A DNA stretch of 64,000 bases, taken from the NCBI GenBank assembly GCA_009760855.2, contig WPIO01000029.1:4577001-4641000 (forward strand), given 5' to 3'. This DNA comes from Cristatella mucedo (lineage: Eukaryota; Bryozoa; Phylactolaemata; Cristatellidae). A program made the position numbers and the translations under genes. Positions 36,554 to 64,000 of the stretch are shown here, piece by piece. Numbering within the stretch: the stretch's first letter is position 1; the number at the start of each line of letters is the position of its first letter. The notes beneath the pieces are model-generated. The model ran no database searches, had not been told where the DNA came from, and saw only the letters and a program-made list of their open reading frames with translations.

Positions 36554-38160
36554 TTAAACAGATGTCACAGCCAGTCTGCAATTAAGGTGCTTCGGACGAC
36601 AAAACATTTGTACGTAATGCCGTCGTCCTAAGGGTCATCATCACTAGTGTAGCAACCAACGGGCGGATTTGTCGCAACAGCTGCTGCTGAGCTGAATCGA
36701 TGTCTGTGGTCAAATGATAACCTAGTAAAGCTAAATCGGGCTATGCGCATGCGTGCCTCCCTTGAAAGGGACTCTGTAAATATTCATGTGGCGGCTTTCA
36801 TTCAGCGTGATTTCTCAGCAGGGTATTCATATTTGGATGTGAATTTACGCACTTGTGAGGACCAGAACTTTTGTATGCAGTCCCGAACTACTCTTACTAG
36901 AAGCTGGCAGTTGACTTATTTCACCTTTTTGGAAGTGACTTTGACGTTCGATTGATGCAGTAATTGGGTCACCATAGAAAAAACCGTGTACTGTAAGCTC
37001 GAAGAACGTCATCCGAGTTTCGATACGTTGTTAGAAAATTTTAAAATCAGGAGAAATTAGTGAGCGACAATCGCCCACTGTTCATTAACAACAAGTCTCG
37101 AGACTTTGTGGACGCGTTTAGGCGTCCACAGTGACGAATCCTGGATTATTTTCAGGTAGTGGCAAATCTTACCAAAAATTGTAAACACAGGGGAAATTGC
37201 AATTCTTGTATTCGATGCGAGAGCGGCGGCTGCGAATAGAATGAAAGCATACCGTAGAGCGGTTGCCTTAACGAACAGCACAGAAAGCCGGCATGTGTCA
37301 TAGCCATGTTGGAGCCGGACCAGGCGGCATATTATCAGACTATACACATACGACGATCTCATCATTCCTCACCGTAGTAACGGGCCCTTACTTTCTCAAT
37401 ATACAGAGCACAGCCTCGTCGAGATAGCCTTTTCTTAGATTCACCCATGTCATTAAATTGCTCGAAACCCTCGGCTGATGGCATTTTTGAGTTTGCCAAC
37501 CAGCCTAGAATCTCTGTTAATGTAGCGTGTTAGTCGGCCTACTCGCCACTTAATGATGTCTGTGAGTGTTGTCGCTAATAGCTCTTGGGTTATTTTCGAA
37601 CTTTAGTTACCAGTTCATCCAGTGCTGAGTCGTCGTCAAATAGCACAACCGCAAAAAAAGAAGCGGTCGGACCTCGAGGCGGCCTCGTTGCCTTCATCAG
37701 TATGCCGACTGAGAAGCTTTTTAACATCGAACGCCTTAAGTCGTTGCCATAGATACGCAGGTCACTAGTACAGGGGAAGGTGATGTAATTAAGCCAAATT
37801 AGGCTGTGAGCAGGTGTGGCTCGAGCTAAATAAATATTCATTAAGTCTGCTTCCGTTCGGCATGAGGTCGAAACAGCCCTGTTGCGGATACGTCAGATGT
37901 ACAAAAACTATTAGTCTTGCCCAATTCATCATTAAAACAACTAGAGATTCAGCCTTTGGAGGGATCTCCACCACGTATTTACCAAAGATCAGGTCGAAAA
38001 AAAGCTAATGTAGCCAGAGAAATCCTCCTTACAAGTGCAACTCCGCCCCAAGAATCGACCAGTGCTCACCCTGAAGGATGCTTGCGGGCATCGCCTTTCA
38101 TCGGGATTCTTCCGAAATATGCTTTTCATGGCTTTTCGTGGCCCGTCCTTTGAGAGATTG
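36554..38160. other. Intergenic stretch, nothing recognised
   Basis: A 9-bp inverted repeat (tgtggacgc/gcgtccaca) lies near 37108. Otherwise no repeat family or gene seen. Confidence 0.4.
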
Positions 38161-38366
38161 GTATGTGCATGCTGCCACCGACTGCACTTGCCTGCTGACC
38201 CTGTGCTTATCACCCCTAACCATGTTTTTCTTATTGCTTATTGAGCATACTACCACTAACCATTCGATCGTGCTTCCTTTGTAGCGAATAGAAAGTGCAT
38301 AGAAAGAAATTGAGCTCTTTGAGGGTGCATAATACAGTGTATTATTACTATTATTATTATTATTAT
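38161..38366 (+). repeat. LINE-A 3' end
   Basis: Contains tatcacccctaaccatgttt, accattcgatcgtgcttcct, the tail tagaaagaaattgagctctt and (TTA)n. The longest of the three plus-strand 3' untranslated copies. Confidence 0.75.
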
Positions 38367-40848
38367 CCGAGTACGTCTGATCCTCATGCTTCGCTACTGG
38401 TACTGTCAGGTTTTTGCCGAATACCCGAGGATTTTAGGAACTCGAATACCGCCAGATTGTACACTACACTACGCCAACTCTGATCTCATCGTCGCCAACA
38501 TCGTTAAGTTAGTGTGAGTGTGAGCTGCCTCACACACCAGAAGACTGTGAAGACAACCGAAGGCTGCTTACTGCAAATCGCGTGAAACTACGTCGGAGCG
38601 AGTAGTCATGCTGACCGACCTCAGCCCCGGAGAATAAGAAAGTCGCAGGAGATCCACTGTTTGGCTGAAGTCTCTACCCGAAAAGGCTGGTACCTTGTGC
38701 CATCCGAAGGACCCAATAGGTTCGTTACTAAGTGCGAGCGTACTCGATTGCTGCTGCGCTCTGCAACCGACGTCAGATCTTCATGTATTGATGCGGGATC
38801 TGCAGCTTATCTGTTAGTCGGGTTTCGTGCGGTGAGCATCACCAGTATTTGCTAGGTGTTTGTCAGAATTATCACCCATTACGCAGGCTGTGCTGGTGGC
38901 AAAGGCATTTAGTTCAGGAGCCGCTACAGCGCGTTTGCAACAATACGATTGCCAAAAGCCTGAACTGTACATCTAGCTCTAAAATGACAAGCTTGTAATT
39001 CACGCGAAAATTCAATTTTCGGAGCTTTTGCCTAGAAGCAGGCGTGAGAGGTGATGAGGTGGAATTATGTTCACAGCGTCCCACTGTGAGTGTATGTGCT
39101 TGGAATGGAAAAGTTTAGTTCTGATGATAAGAACCACTGTGCACGCCGTGCAATTGTTGTAGCTGAAAATGACGGGGTTGATCCCACCCTTGATCCTACT
39201 CTTGACGGATATTTATTCAGCCTCAAAGGTGCCTCTCCATTCCATATATAGTAGTAATTTCGATTATGGCTAAGAGGATCTCTATTTTTCATACATTAAA
39301 AATCTATTCCGCGATAAAAATTTGTTATTGGCCGGTTGTACAGCTGTGGCTAAAGGAGGCAACATAGTCGGGGAGCAGGAGCCGCTGCCGGCCAATGCTC
39401 AGCCGAAAGTGTATGGAACAGGGTGTTGAGGTGACGGAAGTCAGTGCCTGGCGTTGACGCTTAGGAATTGTTCGTGCCTTGCGAATCGCTGAATCGACGC
39501 TGATCCTGAGGCAGCGTGAAGGAACGAAGGAGGTCATGGACCCGGCGCTATACGTATGGGCCACGGTACCCAATCGCGGACCACTTAGCCAGACAGTTCG
39601 AGCTTGTCGTTGCTGACCGAAGCTGCCTTCGCAGGCTTCCTAGTCTTTACAGCGGGCGAACGTCGCATTTCACTTCGATTTCCGTCGTCTTCCACTTTCC
39701 GCCCAGTCATTGATGCTTGTACATCAAGTTCGCTTGTGAGAAATAGTTGCGCTACTCAGAAAAAAGCTATTGCTGCTATTCGAGCCGCGGCGTGTCGCCG
39801 CGGCACCCGAGAGCTGAATCCGAAATTCAACTTCCACTCGCTTGTTGTGGCCCTGAACGCAGATCACCAAGTCCGTTGCAACCAGGCTTGAAAAGATATT
39901 GTTTCTTTTTTCTGCAGACTTTCGGCGCCTTTCTATCTGTCCCTCATTCTCTCCTGAGTCTCCTCGTTTGGAGATTTTATTTGTACGATACTTAGCGAAA
40001 AGAGTTTGATTTGCTGCTGGAGGCAGCCCCATCTGTTAGGGTCACGCAGTCGCAAGAGGTTTGGAGCAATAAGAACGCTAACGTGGACAGTCTCGTACTG
40101 AGTTAAGCCTCGTTTACAATTACTTCCGCCAGAGGATCGCCCGCTGTGCAGCAGCTCATCGTTGCCGCCTCTGGGCCGTCAGTTGGGCGGAACGCCGCGA
40201 GCTTCAGCTTGCAGCCAGCTGCGTACAGTCGAAATCTGGTATCGGGGCGACGGAAGAGCCAACTGGTAAATGGCCTCCTGTACGCCCGCCAGAACCCTCT
40301 TCCGTGGCTGTGGGCACCGTTCTGTAATTACCTATCGCGAAAGCCACTGGGCAGCTGGATTCCTTCCAGACGCCAGCTGCACTAGACACAAACAAGTTGT
40401 GCTGCTGTGCTGCCCAGGATCAACTAATTACACGAGAGGCTTAAGATAACTGCTCAGTCTCATTAAAGAATCCTTATCTAAACTGCAACCGATTCCGGCT
40501 GTTTAAAGTGGAGCAATTAAGGGCAACTTGTCCGAAGCTTGTCTTAAGGGCATGACGCGACAACAGGTATGGTGCATCAGGAATATATGCAAGTCAACGA
40601 ACAGTAGCCACAGCTGACAGAGCTGACGAGCCCGTATTGGCTTAGTTTGGTCTACCGAGATCATTGCGTAGTGCCCATCAGACAAAGACCCAAAAAAAAG
40701 TTACTGCTCCATTTGGGTAGGTGGGCACCTAGCTTTGCATGCTAGCAACGGATTAGGCAACAGACGACCTCGTAATATCCTCAGTTAAAGATTGATAAGC
40801 TGCTGTGATGTAGAGAGGATATAGAGATATACTACTATTATGGAGCTA
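38367..40848. other. Intergenic stretch, nothing recognised
   Basis: Open frames up to about 100 codons on both strands without family resemblance. Small palindrome ccgcggcgtgtcgccgcgg near 39785. Confidence 0.4.
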
Positions 40849-41679
40849 TAATAATAATAATAATGCACTTGATAAAGCGCCCTCAGAGAACTTAATCTCT
40901 TTCTAGGCGCTTTACGTTTTCTACAAAGGGAAGTGCGATTGAATGGTGAGTAAAATCATGCTTGAAAAACAAACAAAGTCAATAACATGGTTAAGGGTGA
41001 CATGCACAGGGTCAGGATGCAAATGTGGTTAGTGGCAGCATGCACAGTGTCAGCACGCATAAGCACATCGAGGACGAATCACAAGGACCCACTAAATGCT
41101 GTCCTAAATAGGTGTGTTTTATAAGTTCCTTTTAAATGTGGTCAGGTCAGGGGATGTTCTGACGCAGGTCGGGAGGGAGTTCCAGGTTTTGGGAGCATAC
41201 GAACTAAATGCACGGTCTCCAAAGGATTTAAGGTTTGTACGAGGTATTTCCAGACTGTTGGATTCCGAAAAGCGAGTGGTACGATGCTTTGCCTGATGGG
41301 GTAGTATATCTGAAAGATAGGCTGGAGCCATAGAATGAAGGGACCTAAAAGTGAGGGACAAAACCTTGAAGTCAATCCGTTGCTTGAGTGGTAGCCAGTG
41401 CAGGTCGGCGAGAAGTGGAGTAATGTGGCAACTGCGACCCTCACGACAGACAAGCCTAGCTGCAGAGTTTTGCACCAGCTGCAATCGCCTGATCACACAT
41501 GCTGGTGGGCCAGTAAGCAGTGAGTTGCAGAAGTCGAGACGAGATGTCACGAATTCATCAACCAACTTGAACGTGGTATCCTTATCTAAACAAGCCCGAA
41601 TTTTAGCAATGTTATTATGCAGAAAATAGGCAGATTTGACTGTGGAGCTGATATGGTCGTCTAACGAGAGGTCGCTTAG
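40849..41679 (-). mobile_element. LINE-A fragment: best preserved C-terminal coding part and 3' end
   Basis: The minus strand encodes a 148-codon open frame (41565-41119) with FVTSRLDFCNSLLTGPP, RRLQLVQNSAARLVC, LADLHWLPLKQRIDFKVLS, RTNLKSFGDRAFSSYAPKTW and NSLPTCVRTSPDL. Just upstream, SDLSLDDHISS marks the 5' truncation. The 3' end has the shared tail and (ATT)n at 40849-40930. It matches the plus-strand copy at 24.7 kb and is cleaner than it. Confidence 0.88.
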
Positions 41680-41682
41680 GAA

Positions 41683-41717
41683 TATGACTATGACTATGAC
41701 TATGAGCTATGAGCTAT
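41683..41717. repeat. Short (TATGAC)n/(GAGCTAT)n repeat at LINE-A truncation point
   Basis: Three atgact units followed by two gagctat units, exactly where homology to LINE-A ends. May be filler DNA made during insertion. Confidence 0.7.
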
Positions 41718-42251
41718 GTCATTAGGAATTAAGAATGAATGATTTATGCTTTAACTGGATTTTTGGTACACTAGCAGTTACAATACAATACGATCGCATC
41801 AGCTAAGTCTATGTCTGCATTCATTGTAGTGATGCTAACATGATGAACCTGTAGTTAACCCTTAGCTGTGACAGCTCCACATTACGCATTTGATGCCACC
41901 ATTCAAATTCATTGTAACTGCTCATAAATAGAATGTTGTGACTCCTGGCATGGCTCTTGTGTTGATAAGTTTGTATTGGGTCTCTGATCCTTTAGTATAT
42001 TGCCATTTGAAGCTGACTTTCAGAGCAGATCCGCTTTCCCGTTGCTTATGGACAATGTTAAGTGGTATCATTTAATTGAATCCAGCAGTTGTATGAGGAA
42101 TATGCATGCAGTTATGTAACGATCACTATCGTGTAGCATATTGAGGTACTTAAAAAAAAGCTACCCGTCATGTCCATGCATTCTGCTCTTATGTCCTTGT
42201 TTGTGCCTGTAATGCACGAAGGAGCTTTAATCTTCAGGCTTCGAAGTAAAT

Positions 42252-42382
42252 TGGCCCAGGGGTCAAGGCTTAAAGACCGAGGTCAAGGTGCTTGCCATAG
42301 ATGAGCGAGGCTCAAGCCGTACTGCATATGTGAAGTGCCAGGAAAGCGATTAAGTTCTGTTAGGGTGCTATACAGAAGAATT
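42252..42382 (+). repeat. SINE-B copy
   Basis: Starts ttggcccaggggtcaaggct, has a decayed B box (gcgaggctcaagccgtactg) and the tail gccaggaaagcgattaagtt then gggtgctatacag. Confidence 0.65.
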
Positions 42383-42455
42383 AGATTTTGTATGTTAGAT
42401 TTTTACAGTACATGCTGGCTGCAGTAGCCAGTATCTTTCAAGATTAAGGCCGTGC

Positions 42456-42477
42456 AATATATATATATATATATATC
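42456..42477. repeat. (AT)n microsatellite
   Basis: About 22 bp of AT repeats, 75 bp after a SINE-B copy. Confidence 0.9.
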
Positions 42478-42479
42478 TC

Positions 42480-44400
42480 GGATGCTTTTTAACAGCAGTG
42501 TAACCTTAAAGCATATGGGGAGCATGGTGGCAGAACTCGGCAGCAGACAGAATTAGCGCCAGCAGCAGGTAGTGGTGGTGGCAGCCCAGATGCAAGGCTT
42601 GTTTGGCCCCTGCATTCACTGTGGGGTAACCCTAGTGGCTCTTAATCCAGTTACAGTGGCTCCAGTGAGTCAAGCAGGTTGCCTTTGGGGAAGTCTGTAG
42701 ACTAAGCATGCCCAGGCAGCCGAGTGCCCGAGCCACCACCTCTTTCCTTCAGAGTCGAATTCAGAGCCTCATCCCCCCTCTTCCTTTGTCGCACTCGTCA
42801 GTCCTTTTATCTTTCATCCCCCAAAACTAGCTAGCCAGCTCGTCGTGTGATTGCTCAGCACGAGGCCCAGAGCCACGAATGCCTCGATGACTCACCCAGA
42901 AGAAGAATGGTCATTTCGACGGCCACTTTCGCACGAAAAAAAATGGGGATTGCTCCCATGAGCTGCTGCCACAATGACTGCCGCTGGCTGCTGCTCTGCC
43001 CGCACTTGAGCACTCCAAAGATCGTGTGCTCAGATGCTTGCTCAGCTGACGCATGCTTGCTCTAAGGGCATCAGGCTGCGAACGGTTGGATACAGCTACA
43101 CGGCATGACATAAAAGCTTGATGATGGCCGTACCGGCCCGGGTCACACAGCCTCCGACTGTTTATTCTTCTCTTATCAATTATGCATCCACAAAAGTAAC
43201 ACGAGAGCACCTCATCAGATCTGCATGCCTAAGAAGCTGAAAGGCTAACTGTTTTCAACACCGCCAGGGCAGTAGCCGAGGGATAGCAGCCAGCCATCCC
43301 TCTGTCGGGATGTGGTCGCCGATGAGTCAAGGTCCCCCAACCCCCCCCCCCCCAGAAGAAGTCGGTCGACCGCAGTCCCATCGGTGAAGACCTCTGCATC
43401 ATTGATCGTTGCCCTGGCTGCACTAGCTCCTACTCCACCGGCAAGCACCGTGTTCTCCAGCAAGACTGCATCACTCTCACCGTGCATTGGCAACCGGAGG
43501 CAGGCTGCCACAAGTCGCTACTCGAAGCTAGCGAGCTACGCCGGCAGTGGTGGCTGCAGCCGCCGGCCGGCGGGCGGCTCCCTTTATCCTTCGTTCGTGT
43601 TCTCGTCGAGGCGACGACCGTATTCGATATTTCCTTTGTGTTTTTCGTATCCTCGGGGCCGCCGGCTTGCATCGGCTGAGGACATGCTTCGGACCCCCTC
43701 TCCCCTTTGTAGCTCCGAATGCCCACCTATTTTGCCCTTGCACGGCAGAGTGACAATACGGCAAACATAATTGGTTTTCCTGAAAACAGCCAGTGGGACA
43801 TCTTTTGTTTACGGCAAGTGTTTAGGCAAGCATGCTGTTGCAGCTCGGCGATTGCTGAGCTGCCTGTGTGTCTGCAATCGTTGGCTGCTGCTTCGTCGCG
43901 TGGGTTTGGGCTGCACCTTCCTTCTCCACTGCTTCTAGCGGCTTGCCCTTGATCTGCCCGAGCGCGAATGAGCTCAACAGGCCGGCTTCGAGGGCGATTC
44001 CTCTCCTTTGCGGCATCAGCACACCGAATCGTGGCATCCCCCCTCCCCCCACCAGCTTCAACGTTCATATTCCGGCACTGACTGGGCCGGCAGTCACCCG
44101 AGGGCCCGGTCCCTGACAAATGGTCTCTGGCGGCTGGGCTGTCAGAGCAGGCCTTGCAGCCGCCACGAGAAGATATAGGAGATAATTTTGCTGCAAATAA
44201 TGAGCTGCCATTGTTCGGCTGAAAAGCTCAGCGAGGACTCATTTGTTGTTGTATTAGGCATTCATCAAGGATGATGCTTATCAACGGCAGACACCCTGCT
44301 GGAAAAAATTCGCAGAGCACCTGGTAAGCAGGCACGGCTTCAGGCACCGGCGCCTGTTTCGCTCGCCGGGCCAGGCCGGGCCGGCCGGCCGAAGAATGCC
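42480..44400. other. Intergenic stretch becoming GC-rich toward BMPER
   Basis: Includes a run of 13 C at 43341-43353. Numerous overlapping open frames on both strands are due to base composition. No gene recognised; part may be BMPER 3' UTR. Confidence 0.4.
43161..43166 (-). promoter_or_regulatory. Possible distal poly(A) signal for BMPER
   Basis: The first clear AATAAA on the minus strand after the BMPER stop is about 1.65 kb downstream. If used, the 3' UTR would contain the 20-bp minisatellite and a GC-rich block. Weak: a nearer non-canonical signal is equally possible. Confidence 0.25.
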
Positions 44401-44478
44401 GAAGTACCTTCGTGCTTCAAACGAACGTGCACAGAGGCGAGAACAAGCGAGACCGGGAGCGGTTCGGCAGCCATCGCG

Positions 44479-44620
44479 TCCAGCAGTCACGGCCAGCGTC
44501 CAGCAGTCACGGCCAGCGTCCAGCAGTCACGGCCAGCGTCCAGCAGTCACGGCCAGCGTCCAGCAGTCACGGCCAGCGTCCAGCAGTCACGGCCAGCGTC
44601 CAGCAGTCACGGCCAGCGCC
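44479..44620 (+). repeat. 20-bp minisatellite, seven units
   Basis: Unit cagcagtcacggccagcgtc starts at 44481 and every 20 bp to 44601, essentially identical; the last unit ends gcc. Because 20 is not a multiple of 3, each reading frame shows a 20-residue period over 60 bp, which creates spurious open frames. Lies about 200 bp after the BMPER stop. Confidence 0.97.
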
Positions 44621-44818
44621 GCTGGCAGCACCACGTCCGTCGCGATGCGGACGTGAGGTTGGCCTCAGTAATTCGGGTCGTGACAAGCCATGGCCTCTTC
44701 GCACTGCAGTGCAGTGAGGAGACGAGTGAGTGAGAGGCAGCGTCGGCAGAGGGTGGCGGCGATGCCAGCGAAAGAGCGAGTCGAGCTGCCGGGCGGGCAG
44801 GCGGGCGTCGAGCAGGCC

Positions 44819-59253
<14,435 letters not shown>

Positions 59254-60667
59254 CTTGAAGCACACAGCGAGATGGAGCTCATTTTTCAGGCCCGGCGGCT
59301 GCTGACGTTTAGCACTGCCACCTCCCTGAGTGCTCTCGCCAGGGAAATGGAGGCCGTGCGAGTGATATTCAGGAAAAACAGCCCAAGTCTCTGCTAGCAG
59401 CTTTATTGAATTCACTTGAACACGATCGTCCACAAAGTGAGCCGGCAGCCTGAGCTCTCTAAGCCGCAAACGTGACATCACTACGGCACCGTTTGGAAAA
59501 AGAAAGAGGCTTCCATCCAGAAAGTGACACACGTCATCCAACAGATTTTTCACGGTTGGAGGAGGGAGACAAAATGGCTCCCTGCTCCTTCTAGAAACGT
59601 GTATCGGATAGTGCCGGACATAAAAATCAATGCCCAGCGTCCACGATACCACTCAAGTGATTGCAACTCTCACTTACTGCCACCAGAGACTTTTTTTTAG
59701 ACCATCGGGGATCTGGAACTTAATGCAATTATACGGCTCAGCAAGCCCAAAGGAGTTTCAGAACGGTGCTGGGTTAAAATGCAACCTGCTATTGAAGCAA
59801 GTCCGAACACTGCAGTCGTTAACCACTCAGTTCGGTAAGTATGAGCCTGCTTGAGTCATGCCTTTATGGTGATTTTTATCTATTACACAAAAAGGCACAA
59901 CAGCAAGGTGCTGCTGTGCAAGCGAAAGATTTGCAGAGTAATAAGTGACGGCCTTTCGGCATAGAGAGACAGGGTGAGCACGTGGTTATCCGACTTGAGC
60001 TGTGGTCCGACCTCATAAATTAGAGCGATGGGCACGAATAAACGGATCAATAGGTGGCCGTGAATGCACGAGCACGGATGCAGGGGGCGACCAGACGCTT
60101 GCTCCAGAGGCCAAGTTACTTGGTTACTCTTGCAGCAACAGTGGCGGCAAGCAGCATACGACAGATGATTCATCCAGCATCAACCCTATCGTACCCGGAG
60201 ACTAATATGGCATCACCGACGTTTCTAGGGCATGGTAAATCTTGCCATGGCAATGCACAGAAGTAACAAGCCCTTGTCGTGTGTGTGCTTCGTCAGCATT
60301 GTGACAGTCTAGAAGCCAACTTGTGGCGACTACTTCTGCTTTCTAATACCTAAATGCGACCAACATCGATGCATAAAGAAAGTTGACTTGGCTTGCAATT
60401 AAAACGGGTCCTTGAAGGGCCTCTAGGTTACAGGAACAGGCAGCTGCACCGGCATCGGGCAGCGTCAGATTTGGTCGACCATTAAAGCAAAGCAGTTTTG
60501 TAGCTGTTCACAGCAAGAATTCACTGCCCCGGCCCGGCAGGCTCATTCGGACACCCTTTTGATGTCCACATTCTTTCCCAGTGCCCTACCCCATTGATTT
60601 TTTTGACGGATGCATTCCATAAGATTTAAGAGTAAAGCTCGATTTATTTAGCACATGCAAAGTTACC

Positions 60668-60881
60668 ATTTACTCACTACCTCAACTGCTCTCCTAACTC
60701 TGCTATGCTTCCCACTTTCTCTTTGCTGCGTGAGACGAAGTCTGTTGGCTACCGAATGCGTACCGAAAGCCGCTTAGGCTGTGAGTGCGCTATACAAAAC
60801 TCTCCTGCGTAACACCCACATGGTCTTTTTGACTTTGTGGAGTTACTGACGGAGATACATTACATTACATTACATTGACAG
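60668..60881 (+). repeat. LINE-B 3' end, copy 3
   Basis: Begins ctcactacctcaactgctct-like sequence and is almost identical to 11054-11248, ending gagatacattacattacatt, a (TACAT)n tail. Strong similarity to copy 1 suggests fairly recent insertion. Confidence 0.85.
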
Positions 60882-61004
60882 GCCAGTACGGGTCCTTTTT
60901 AGGGTTCATACCTACCTGACCCAGCGAGTGGACTATTATTTTTCTTGTTTAACTCTTTCGTTGTCTTTTCGATCATCGCTGTCCTAACTACAGTATTGAC
61001 CACC

Positions 61005-61629
<625 letters not shown>

Positions 61630-63918
61630 CTCAACAACCTGACTTTGGAAAGTTTCGTAGTCCCAAGAGGCCTTTGTTCAAATGCATTCCTCTCAAAAAC
61701 GCATTTCAGCTTGCCGATGCTTGTTTTCTTCTTCATTGCAATAGGCAAACTAAAAAGTTAGCTACTATTCTGAAATCATCTAAGATGTGTGGTCATAGCA
61801 ACTTGTAGGGAGAATTCTCTGAATCGTGTATTCCCTTTTTGAATATGTGGAGCCTCAATGTTAATAGGACACAAAAGTGGGGGAAAGTGGCAATCTCCAA
61901 CGGGCACAATCCTGCAACTTTTAAAGCCAGAACCAATGTCCTGCCAATGTAGCTACAGTAGCTCCACATACCTAAGAAACCTCGAATACTGCATACGGTC
62001 TCAGTCGCAGTATTTAGGCCGAATCTTTCTTGCATCTCAGTGAGTCGTTTGCTAATCTCGTTGGCACCATCGATCGGCTGCAGAAATGGCGGCCAGAAGA
62101 GAGTCTTGAAAGTGCTGCCATATATAGTCATGTTTTTGCCTTAGCAGCTGCACACGTACACATTTGAATTTCATGTATACTATCAAAGACTAACTGAGGT
62201 AGGCCAATTGCTCCTATCGTGTTTAAACTTCTCATTTGAATTTCTTCTCTTGGTGCACTTGGTAATAAAGCGATGCAAACCAATTTCTTACTGCAATTTC
62301 TTCCACGTGTAAACTGTTCAAGCCACGAGCAGGCTCTACGTGCAGACTTTACAGATACAAGGATACAAGGATTCGAATACACATTTGCTCGAATCTTCAC
62401 AGTGATTCTATGAGCGCCGAGGCTATGCCGAGCAGGGATGCTGTGGGCAAAGCCGGGGCTAGCCAGGTGACCTTAATGTGTACTGCCTTCCTCAGCAGTG
62501 GAATTAGGCCCTTTCCCCTCACCGGAGGTCGGTTCTGCTACTCGACCAAGCAGTCACATACAGTGGCAGTGCGAGTGTCATGCAAGCAAGGTCATGCACC
62601 ATTTCGATAGCCGCTGGACATAGGTAATGTGGCCGTTTTCATTCCATGAGCTGTTCACTTTAAATGACCTACCGGTGCAAAGCGATCCATCCCACCTTGG
62701 AGCACGGATCTAGCCAGTCGTCAGAGTGCAGACTTACAGATCAATAATGCTTATTTTCTTGCTAATCGGTATACTGCCACCCTTAAGTAGTGCATAGCCA
62801 CCCACGGTGTGAATGCACGACAGTATTGTTAATCTAGCATCGGTTCATTCCGAAAGAATGGAGCACCTTGCTCAAAGCGGGTTCTGTTCTTCCTGCCATT
62901 CGTAGGGGAAACGTTTGTGGGACACACAGCTTATCGACTCCATCGTTCGTTAGAGAGGCGATGTAAATCCAGTTGCATCTCCACAAAGCCATGAGCACTT
63001 GGTGTAAGCCATACTCTCTATAGTACACAAAGCTTAGGGAGGAGGAGAGCAATGTAAAGACGAAAAGCACTGCTGGAGCAGGGAAACTGCCATGGAAACA
63101 AGAAATGCGAAGCAACGCACAGATGCAAAGGAGATGCCAGGATCGGCAGAGGAATCAAACTGAGCACCGTTGCTCAAGAATCTTGGAGGCATGTTTAAAA
63201 TCCGAACATCGAGCACAGCTGCATTCGGCAGCCTTTAAGCTAAGAGGAGCTGCACATTTACTATCCCACGAGGTGCTCAAGAAGCTGATATGATTAGTTC
63301 AGTAACCGAACTTATAGGGGAGCCTCGAGCAAGCCAACCGGAAGCAGAGTCGGTTGACGATTAATCTAAAGATGTCGAATGCCAGCGACCTGTTCATGCA
63401 GCTAACCCGAACCGCAAGTCTAACCAAACCGAGCTTAGCAAATGCAGTCGCCGGTAGGCTACGGCCTTTGCCGTTGCAGAAGCACCTGCACCATAGCCTG
63501 GACCGTTGCGACATGACAGTCGTCTATCAAACGGGATCAACCATTTGCCCATCGACCAAGCAGCCTCGATCGCCGACTGCTACCGGTATCGGTATCCGAT
63601 GAACCCCAATAAGTCAGTCAACACTCTTGGCCAAAAAGTTGCTGAATTAAAATAGTACACGAGGGAGTAGCAGGGAAGTTCAACCATGTGCCTTTATGAG
63701 ATCAAAGGCGCTGAGTGTGCAAATGTGCTTGCAGACGATGATCGGCATAGCTGTGACAGTCTGCCAGCCGGACCCTTGTTTCAAGCAGCCGGTGTCTTGT
63801 GTAATTGGAGCCGCCCATTGTCCAGGCGAAGCTCCATGCTACCGAGCAGGCTCTTTCATCCTGCCATAAAACAATATTTGCCTGGGCACACTCTCAGCTT
63901 GCATAGATTGAAAGATGG

Positions 63919-63948
63919 ATGCTCTCCTGCACGTGAGCAGGAGAGCAT
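63919..63948. repeat. 12-bp inverted repeat with 6-nt loop
   Basis: Arms atgctctcctgc and gcaggagagcat around acgtga. A small hairpin without recognised role. Confidence 0.9.
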
Positions 63949-64000
63949 TAAGGGTTGTCTCTGTTTGGAGCTGCTGACGCATCCATGACAGCAGCACCTG

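Noticed and set aside
44481-44620. Regular repeats considered as a CRISPR array
   Set aside because: Units are contiguous 20-bp tandem copies with no spacers, in a eukaryotic sequence.

Overview
This is a window of nuclear DNA from an intron-rich animal. The only protein-coding genes I can support are two metazoan genes split into many short exons with GT-AG introns. The rest is interspersed retroelements (tRNA-headed SINEs, 5'-truncated non-LTR retrotransposons), one transposon-like fossil, and long CT, GT and AT microsatellites. Gene content fits an invertebrate, but the sequence alone does not let me name a phylum. Nothing prokaryotic, viral or CRISPR-like was seen.

Left part (about 4.1 to 21.7 kb, plus strand): the 3' ten exons of a choline/carnitine acyltransferase most like peroxisomal carnitine O-octanoyltransferase (CROT). 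All ten exons join in phase and give 361 residues ending at a TAA at 21681-21683. They include the catalytic His, the carnitine-site RTET motif and the STS motif. The first roughly 250 residues of the family are not recognisable in bases 1-4094. Introns carry SINEs and LINE 3' ends.

Middle (about 21.7 to 44.8 kb): a repeat-rich intergenic region between two convergent genes. It holds two fragments of one LINE family encoding reverse-transcriptase C-terminal sequence (24.7-25.8 kb plus, 40.8-41.7 kb minus), pieces of other LINEs, several SINE copies, an (AT)n(GT)n tract, a perfect (CT)n/(GA)n inverted repeat, a perfect 18-bp hairpin, and a 20-bp minisatellite at its right edge.

Right part (about 44.8 to 59.3 kb, minus strand): the 3' seven exons of a secreted BMP-binding protein of the BMPER/Crossveinless-2 type. 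They encode three von Willebrand C domains followed by a von Willebrand D domain and a C8 module on one large terminal exon. All exons join in phase (about 502 residues). The signal peptide and first VWC domains were not found up to base 64000. Very long CT tracts (52.5-53.0 and 61.0-61.6 kb) and a GC-rich block (54.3-55.7 kb) lie in its introns or upstream.

The two genes are not functionally linked: one acts in fatty-acyl export from peroxisomes, the other in extracellular BMP signalling. The most informative non-gene signal is the repeat structure. A tRNA-derived SINE and a LINE share the same 3' tail, and some CT/GA microsatellites appear to have grown out of that tail. I did not find convincing evidence of a wholly new biological system.
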